Shown here piece after piece: positions 5,062 to 7,797 of a DNA stretch of 7,797 nt. Where the stretch lies: NCBI GenBank assembly GCA_021793635.1, contig JAJYSI010000144.1, positions 1 to 7,797 of the forward strand, in the 5' to 3' direction. This stretch comes from Bacteroidota bacterium (GTDB lineage: Bacteria; Bacteroidota; Ignavibacteria; Ignavibacteriales; Ignavibacteriaceae). Below the pieces are notes generated by a model. That model ran no database searches. It was not told where the DNA came from and saw nothing but the letters and a program-made list of their open reading frames with translations. Positions within the stretch are counted from its first letter, which is position 1, and each line of letters starts with the position of its first letter. The position numbers were made by a program, and so were the translations under genes.

Positions 5062-5691
5062 ATGAAACTCAAAACATTTCTTCCAAGCCTGCTGGCTATT
5101 ATATTAATTACACAGTTTAGCTTTGGCGCAGGAAAATTTTCTAAGACAACCACAATTCAAAACATAAAGGCTGCAATTACCGGGGAGACAACTGCAAGCG
5201 CCAAGTATGCAGCATATTCTAAGCAAGCAAAAAAAGAAGGGTTGACAAAAATTGCCTTGCTGTTTGAAGCGGCATCAAAGTCGGAAAATATACATGCGAA
5301 CAATCACCGTGCTGTATTGGAGCAGCTTGGTGAGAAAATGGATAAGATTATGCCAACGTACGAAGTAAAATCCACAAAAGAAAACTTGGAGGATGCAGTT
5401 AAAGGAGAATCGTACGAAGTAGCTACAATGTATCCGGATTTTATCAAAGCAGCAAATGATGAAGGTGTAAATATTGCTATGATCTCTTTCAATTATGCTT
5501 TCCAGACTGAAATGAAACACAAAGCAATGTATGAAAACGCACTTGACAAGTTTAATTCTGGGAAAGCAAATGAACTATCAAGCTTATATATGGTTTGCCC
5601 AACGTGCGGTAATACATATGATTCGCAAGCTCCAAAGCGCTGCGGCATCTCTATGACTCCGCGGGAGAGATTCTTAACTTTTAGATCATAG
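5062..5691 (+). CDS. Exported rubrerythrin with an atypical rubredoxin-like tail
   Basis: The 209-residue protein starts with a Sec signal peptide (MKLK, hydrophobic 5-21, likely cut near FGA-G at 22-25), so it acts in the envelope. Residues 30-165 form a ferritin-like four-helix diiron domain: Glu42 (ITGETTASAKY), Glu75-x-x-His78 (SENIH), Glu116 and Glu119 (KGESYE), and Glu150-x-x-His153 are the expected iron ligands. The C-terminal part (176-207) is the rubredoxin-like module. CPTCG (179-183) provides Cys179 and Cys182, and Cys194 is present, but the position normally holding the fourth cysteine is Ser197: CGISMTP instead of the family's CPxCGxP, same length. Rubrerythrins reduce hydrogen peroxide, with the rubredoxin site passing electrons; a three-cysteine site may not bind iron normally. 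The gene follows the two-component operon by 125 bp and has the same 11-bp-spaced repeat upstream, so it is a probable target. Confidence 0.93.
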   Translation: MKLKTFLPSLLAIILITQFSFGAGKFSKTTTIQNIKAAITGETTASAKYAAYSKQAKKEGLTKIALLFEAASKSENIHANNHRAVLEQLGEKMDKIMPTYEVKSTKENLEDAVKGESYEVATMYPDFIKAANDEGVNIAMISFNYAFQTEMKHKAMYENALDKFNSGKANELSSLYMVCPTCGNTYDSQAPKRCGISMTPRERFLTFRS

Positions 5692-5705
5692 TGACATTAA
5701 AGCGC

Positions 5706-5732
5706 AAGTTCAAGATTAGGTTCAAGTACAAG
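5706..5732 (+). repeat. 6-bp-unit degenerate array, copy 2 (AAGTTC type)
   Basis: Units AAGTTC (5706), AAGATT (5712), AGGTTC (5718), AAGTAC (5724) and AAG (5730) repeat at 6 bp, beginning 14 bp after the rubrerythrin stop. The unit order, including AGG in third place, parallels copy 1 at 2208-2231. No frame or stem explains it. Confidence 0.6.
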
Positions 5733-5814
5733 AAAAAAGTAAAGAAGATATCTTGACACGAAAAACAATAACTTAAAGGGTAATACTATAAGGGCTCAAA
5801 GAAATAGGTTTAAT

Positions 5815-5850
5815 AATCCGCTTATCATAAGCTTTGGTAAGCGGATTTAT
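5815..5850 (+). terminator. Hairpin, probable terminator after rubrerythrin
   Basis: AATCCGCTTA (5815-5824) pairs perfectly over 10 bp with TAAGCGGATT (5838-5847) around a 13-nt loop, followed by an AT-rich TTATATTATT run. It is the best stem in the spacer and lies 123 bp after the stop of the plus-strand gene. The tail is not a pure T-tract, so it could instead be an mRNA-stabilising or unrelated hairpin. Confidence 0.55.
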
Positions 5851-5888
5851 ATTATTAACTCACCTTACACAGAATTTCACTTTTGAGT

Positions 5889-5919
5889 AATGGAATGTTG
5901 GAATACTGGAATACTGGGA
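5889..5919 (+). repeat. 8-bp-unit minisatellite, copy 2
   Basis: Units TGGAATGT (5891), TGGAATAC (5899) and TGGAATAC (5907) are followed by a degenerate TGGGAA. The entry sequence TAATGGA-A/G-TGTTGGA is shared with copy 1 at 745-759. Plus-strand ATTCCA segments at 5930-5935 and 5952-5957 could fold back on the array. Confidence 0.75.
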
Positions 5920-5962
5920 AAAAATAATCTATTCCATCACTGTTTTTCTAATATTCCAAAGA

Positions 5963-5973
5963 TTGCGTAACAT
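5963..5973 (+). repeat. Dispersed core repeat, copy 2 (TTGCGTAACAT)
   Basis: This is identical over 11 bases to the minus strand at 716-726 and again lies next to a TGGA-type minisatellite, 44 bp from its end. Relative orientation of core and minisatellite differs between the two loci. Confidence 0.5.
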
Positions 5974-6030
5974 GGGTTATTAACACCGCGCAATTTTGTT
6001 TCAACAGGGAAAATATTAATTTTAATTTAG

Positions 6031-6185
6031 TTACTCAAGTTTACCTCCATTAAAACTGATAATTTACAGTGTTTCGATCAAGCACCCCACGATTTAAAGT
6101 CGTGGATTACTTAACATAAACTTTATTGATCAAGCGTTTCAACCATATTTAATACCTAAATAAAACTAGAGATCAACTTGAGTAA
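6031..6185. repeat. 11-bp perfect inverted repeat bounding a 155-bp segment
   Basis: TTACTCAAGTT at 6031-6041 is the exact reverse complement of 6175-6185, and both are flanked outside by AATATTAA-like sequence. The enclosed segment holds the REP-like hairpin and two copies of GATCAAGC (6076-6083 and 6128-6135). The right arm ends 6 bp from the stop of the minus-strand methyltransferase gene. It could be a small non-autonomous element or a large stem-loop; no target duplication was recognised. Confidence 0.35.
6087..6105. repeat. REP-like hairpin, resembling IS200/IS605-type ends
   Basis: CCACGA (6087-6092) pairs with TCGTGG (6100-6105) around the 7-nt loop TTTAAAG. Hairpins of the CCACGA...TCGTGG kind with a TTTA-rich loop recur in REP elements and at ends of IS200/IS605-family transposons. 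No transposase or TnpB frame is present in the window, so at most this is a non-autonomous remnant. It has no T-tract, which argues against a simple terminator. Confidence 0.5.
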
Positions 6186-6191
6186 TTAATA

Positions 6192-7235
6192 TTACACACT
6201 CTTTTTCCCATGTAAATATATATGTGGTAAAGAATTAGGGAGTTCTTTTTCTTCGATAGCAGGAGTAATCTCTTTAAAACAATAGTTAGAAAATAGAGAA
6301 ATAATTTCCTCCTTTTTCCTTGTTATTTTATAATCTCCTCCCTGATAATAAGTTAGACAAATGTCCCCATTATTTTTTAATATAGTATTTTCTATCAAAT
6401 TTATATAATTTTTTAAAGCAGTAATTTCAATTTCTTGAAAGGAAATCGCGTTAAAAAACAAATCGACTTGTGATTTAATGTAGGGCAATTGCCAAGGACA
6501 AAGCATTAGTATTTCCCTCTTATCATTGTTCTCAAATTTTATTTCATTCTTATTTTTTGTTTCAAGATAATTTACTACACTAAATTCATTAAATTGCTCA
6601 AGATATTCGGTAGCAATATATATCATAGGCGGTATATCAACATATATAAATTTTTTTATATTTTTATAAAAATTCATAAATAAATGAGCAGCACTACCAT
6701 ACCCGCCGCCAATTTCCAATACCGAACTGATTTTACTAAAATCTAAATTATCCGCAAAATTAGCAATTCGTATTATTTGAAATAAATAATCTAAAGATAT
6801 CTTTTCGTTTCCTATAGTTACATACTCTCGAACATTATTAAGCATTGTGTTTGGGAAATCAAATCTCTTTTTTAGCAGTTGAATTTGAGCAGAATACCTG
6901 TCTTCTATATAATACCCTCTATATTCACGCATCATCTGATAGTATTTATTTATCAATCTATTATGTGACTTGAATAATTTCTCTGAGAATCTGCTACCGA
7001 ACAGCCGATACATCAGTTTTAACTTATCTGAGTTATCGGTTGGATTGATGGAATAACACCCTCCATAAGAATTCAATATTGAAGCATCAGAACGGAAATT
7101 CAACAAACCTTTTGATTGAATCCCATTAATAATACTTCTAGATTTTTTGACCCAAAAACTTCCTGCGGAATAAATTGATGATGTTTTACTTTGATCGGCT
7201 AAAATAGCGTCTAATAATTTAATATTTTCTGTCAT
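6192..7235 (-). CDS. Putative sugar O-methyltransferase (NanM-type family)
   Basis: This 347-residue cytoplasmic protein on the minus strand matches the 'putative sugar O-methyltransferase' family known from polysaccharide clusters. The SAM-binding motif I is VLEIGGGYGSAAHLF (about 172-186). The family-typical YVDIPPMIYIATEYL follows (198-212), with the acidic Asp200 expected at the end of strand 2. VDLFFNAISFQEI (257-269) and LTYYQGGDYK (294-303) are further family segments. The first 150 residues are helical and Tyr-rich, with no signal peptide or membrane helix. ATG at 7235 was chosen because GGGAG (7247-7243) sits 7 nt upstream; the adjacent TTG would add one residue. The gene stands alone, without glycosyltransferases or other sugar genes in the window, and is visibly more AT-rich than its neighbours (10 G/C in 60 bases at 6361-6420), suggesting transfer. 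It converges on the rubrerythrin gene. The methylated sugar is unknown. Confidence 0.85.
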   Translation of the reverse strand: MTENIKLLDAILADQSKTSSIYSAGSFWVKKSRSIINGIQSKGLLNFRSDASILNSYGGCYSINPTDNSDKLKLMYRLFGSRFSEKLFKSHNRLINKYYQMMREYRGYYIEDRYSAQIQLLKKRFDFPNTMLNNVREYVTIGNEKISLDYLFQIIRIANFADNLDFSKISSVLEIGGGYGSAAHLFMNFYKNIKKFIYVDIPPMIYIATEYLEQFNEFSVVNYLETKNKNEIKFENNDKREILMLCPWQLPYIKSQVDLFFNAISFQEIEITALKNYINLIENTILKNNGDICLTYYQGGDYKITRKKEEIISLFSNYCFKEITPAIEEKELPNSLPHIYLHGKKSV

Positions 7236-7242
7236 CAAGATT

Positions 7243-7247
7243 CTCCC
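7243..7247 (-). promoter_or_regulatory. Ribosome binding site of the methyltransferase gene
   Basis: The minus strand reads GGGAG 7 nt before ATG 7235. It decides between this ATG and the directly adjacent in-frame TTG (7238-7236), which would be only 4 nt away. Confidence 0.7.
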
Positions 7248-7680
7248 AAAGATTTCTTAGTAAATAATATTATAAAAATTTGATCGAGCACTTAATCGTT
7301 GTCTTAAGGTATCTATTAAATGTTGTATTTCTTTCTTTCTATTTTCGATATTCTATCGAATCGCCTCTTTAAAATTACTTTAAGGATTTCCTCATCTATA
7401 TAATAGACTTTGAGTCCTATAAATGGCTATTGAATAATAATCATTACAACTTTCAAACAGCATAAAGAGAAACCGGAATAATTATTTTTCATTTAATTTA
7501 TTAACGACAAATTATGTGCCCATAAATAATCATTTGATTTTGGTCTGAAATGCTCGTTTTAGATACTAGCGATAACGAGGGATAAAGATATTGGACTGTT
7601 CGTGAGTATAAATATTTGAAAGAAAAAAACATTTAATATCCAAGTTATACGTTTATAGAGAATGACATTTAGAGAATTTC
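7248..7680. other. Gene-free AT-rich spacer upstream of the methyltransferase
   Basis: No frame on either strand resembles a gene and no RNA gene was recognised. It contains the short palindrome at 7344-7360, a weak 6-bp stem (CTCGTT 7553-7558 with AACGAG 7574-7579), and GATCGAGCAC at 7282-7291, a 9-of-10 match to GATCAAGCAC at 6076-6085 on the other side of the methyltransferase gene. The promoter of the minus-strand gene must lie here, but no clear -10/-35 pair stands out. Confidence 0.6.
7344..7360. promoter_or_regulatory. 17-bp palindrome, operator-like
   Basis: TTCGATA (7344-7350) and TATCGAA (7354-7360) are perfect 7-bp inverted arms around TTC. It lies about 110 bp upstream of the minus-strand methyltransferase start, a plausible place for a dimeric repressor or activator site. 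The 3-nt loop would also allow a short hairpin. No family assignment is possible. Confidence 0.35.
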
Positions 7681-7797
7681 GGCTTTTTAAAGTAAACTTA
7701 TAAATGAGTCCACTCTAAAAAGCCTAAAATTGAGTTTCGAGGCTTTGAATTTGGACAATAATCAAAACATTTTTTTATCAAAAATACCTTTTTAGAG
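7681..7797. repeat. Nested inverted repeats at right edge, possible insertion-sequence end
   Basis: GGCTTTTTA (7681-7689) pairs with TAAAAAGCC (7716-7724). Within that loop GAGT-CC-ACTC (7706-7715) is a small dyad. AAAGCCT (7719-7725) can alternatively pair with AGGCTTT (7740-7746). CTCTAAAAAG (7713-7722) is the exact reverse complement of the last ten bases of the window, CTTTTTAGAG (7788-7797). Overlapping, mutually exclusive stems with a repeated CTTTTTA core look like the terminal region of a mobile element entering from the right. No transposase frame is visible within the window. Confidence 0.4.

Noticed and set aside
5275..5520. Minus-strand frames of 62-81 codons inside the rubrerythrin gene
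   Set aside because: They are antisense to conserved diiron-domain codons and resemble no family; they are shadows of the real gene.
7550..7585. Short frame MLVLDTSDNEG in the right-hand spacer
   Set aside because: It has only eleven codons before a stop, with no ribosome site and no homology that could be recognised.

Overview
The window reads as an AT-rich bacterial chromosome or metagenomic contig. The protein set (tricorn-type S41 protease, DUF2231 membrane protein, exported rubrerythrin, NanM-type sugar O-methyltransferase), short degenerate dispersed repeats between genes, and a mix of clear and absent Shine-Dalgarno sequences suggest the Bacteroidota/Chlorobiota/Ignavibacteria side of the tree. 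Rubrerythrin suggests an anaerobic or microaerophilic lifestyle. No rRNA or marker gene is present, so the placement is an inference.

Layout. Positions 2-691 are the C-terminal part of a tricorn-like S41 protease. A repeat-bearing gap of about 400 bp follows, with an 8-bp-unit minisatellite and a hairpin terminator. Next come three small plus-strand genes: a secreted surface-adhesin-E-like protein (1096-1542), a SET-domain protein whose TTG start overlaps the previous stop (1539-1928), and a DUF962/Mpo1-like gene that has lost its 5' end (1971-2189). The centre of the window is a compact operon: DUF2231 four-helix membrane protein (2364-2870), OmpR-type response regulator (2889-3557) and HAMP-type sensor kinase (3557-4936). 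An exported rubrerythrin with a rubredoxin-like tail follows (5062-5691). After a 500-bp repeat-rich spacer, a single minus-strand, very AT-rich sugar O-methyltransferase gene (6192-7235) stands alone. The last ~560 bp hold no gene, only inverted repeats that look like the edge of a mobile element running off the right end.

How the genes may work together. Upstream of both the DUF2231-regulator-kinase operon and the rubrerythrin gene lies the same motif: the heptamer TTTTAAG repeated directly every 11 bp (starts at 2283, 2294 and a weaker 2305; 4964, 4975 and a weaker 4986). Direct heptamers one helical turn apart are the classical binding geometry of PhoB/OmpR-family regulators. The most economical reading is an autoregulated two-component system that also controls the envelope rubrerythrin, i.e. 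an envelope oxidative or metal stress circuit with the DUF2231 protein as a possible accessory. The rubrerythrin is odd: all expected diiron ligands are present, but the rubredoxin iron site has only three of its four cysteines (Ser197 replaces the fourth).

Two families of short dispersed repeats each occur twice: an 8-bp TGGA-type minisatellite near a TTGCGTAACAT core, and a 6-bp AAGTTT/AAGTTC array just after stop codons. They appear to mark recombination-prone intergenic space.
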